64,000 nucleotides of DNA from Candidatus Contendibacter sp. (GTDB lineage: Bacteria > Pseudomonadota > Gammaproteobacteria > Competibacterales > Competibacteraceae): the NCBI GenBank assembly GCA_008933795.1, contig WBUJ01000002.1, positions 1 to 64,000 on the forward strand. Reading direction: 5' to 3'. Every line of letters begins with the position of its first letter. Within the stretch, counting starts at the first letter, position 1. The position numbers and the translations under genes were made by a program. The notes beneath the pieces were generated by a model. That model saw only the letters and a program-made list of their open reading frames with translations, ran no database searches and was not told where the DNA came from. Of the stretch, positions 63,746-64,000 are shown one piece after another.

Positions 63746-64000
63746 ATGACCATGCACACTTCAAGCGAAACCGCCGCCCTGCTCGACGGCATCCGCACCT
63801 TCATCGAACCGGCCCACGTTCGCGTCGATCCCGACAGTTGCCTGAATTACGGCCGCGACTGGACCCGGCTGTACGCGCCGAATCCACTGGCAGTGGTGCT
63901 GCCGGGTAATGTCGAGCAGGTGAGACAACTGGTGCGGTACGCTAACGAGCATCGATTACCGTTGGTGCCTTCGGGTGGCCGCACCGGCCTGAGCGGCGCG
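63746..64000 (+). CDS. FAD-linked 2-hydroxyacid dehydrogenase, 5' part (D-2-hydroxyglutarate dehydrogenase-like)
   Basis: The first 85 codons of a gene cut by the right edge. After a short lead the FAD-binding (PCMH/FAD_binding_4) pattern appears: NYGRDWTRLYAPNPLAVVLP, VEQVRQLVRYANEHRLPLVP and SGGRTGLSGA. It may start at ATG 63746 or 63752. Its divergent position beside serA matches Pseudomonas, where D-2-hydroxyglutarate dehydrogenase removes the D-2-hydroxyglutarate made by SerA. Other glycolate/lactate-oxidase-like roles remain possible. Confidence 0.8.
   Translation, partial: MTMHTSSETAALLDGIRTFIEPAHVRVDPDSCLNYGRDWTRLYAPNPLAVVLPGNVEQVRQLVRYANEHRLPLVPSGGRTGLSGA

Overview
The window is a GC-rich stretch of gammaproteobacterial chromosome carrying a mosaic of housekeeping operons and accessory insertions. 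CysB, GltB/GltD, SerA with an ACT domain, CysTWA, a DUF2058 protein, a Tus-like protein and a full glycogen gene set (glgC, malQ, glgB, glgX) together suggest an environmental gammaproteobacterium. A glycogen-accumulating lineage such as the Competibacter group is a plausible guess, made from gene content only and not by any search.

Layout. (1) 1-20 kb, almost all minus strand: paaK, a CBS-ACT protein, a branched-chain/aromatic-type ABC importer (livF, livG, livM, livH and two livK paralogues) and iorAB. These genes together look like uptake and CoA-dependent catabolism of aromatic amino acids or aryl acids. The importer operon is split between livM and livG by about 9.2 kb of foreign material: a Ser/Thr kinase, a coiled-coil membrane protein, a C-type-lectin/BACON surface protein, a decayed AAA-ATPase gene, an RCC1-repeat secreted protein and a PD-(D/E)XK protein. 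Inside it lie a decayed second copy of the livM 3' end and a remnant of the lectin gene 3' end. (2) 19.7-37 kb, a defence/mobile island: KfrA-like regulator, hipBA, a tightly coupled PLD-SNF2 helicase / DUF1016 nuclease / Eco57I-type methylase operon, a second DUF1016 gene preceded by what looks like the tail of a lost hsdM, a PEP/pyruvate-binding-domain protein, a mazEF pair inside a duplicated integrase 5' region, and a tyrosine recombinase. (3) 37-45 kb: gdhA and gltBD, ammonia assimilation. (4) 45-47.7 kb: an AT-rich islet with a secreted protein and a GT-C-like membrane glycosyltransferase, closed by a very strong bidirectional terminator. (5) 47.8-58.2 kb: glgC-malQ-thiM (minus) diverging from glgB, then cysB, a tus-like gene and glgX. 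(6) 58.3-61.7 kb: a possible leader peptide, cysTWA and a DUF1992 gene. (7) 61.8-64 kb: DUF2058, serA and, divergently, the start of an FAD-linked hydroxy-acid dehydrogenase that runs off the right edge.

The best candidate for an undescribed system is the operon at 22.7-30.8 kb. Its three genes overlap by ATGA at both junctions. It lacks the hallmark genes of BREX and DISARM that I know of, and it shows signs of recombination at its 3' end, both in the putative target-recognition region of the methylase and at the junction with type I restriction-modification debris. No rRNA, tRNA or CRISPR array was seen. All family assignments come from reading motifs in the translated sequence; no database was searched.
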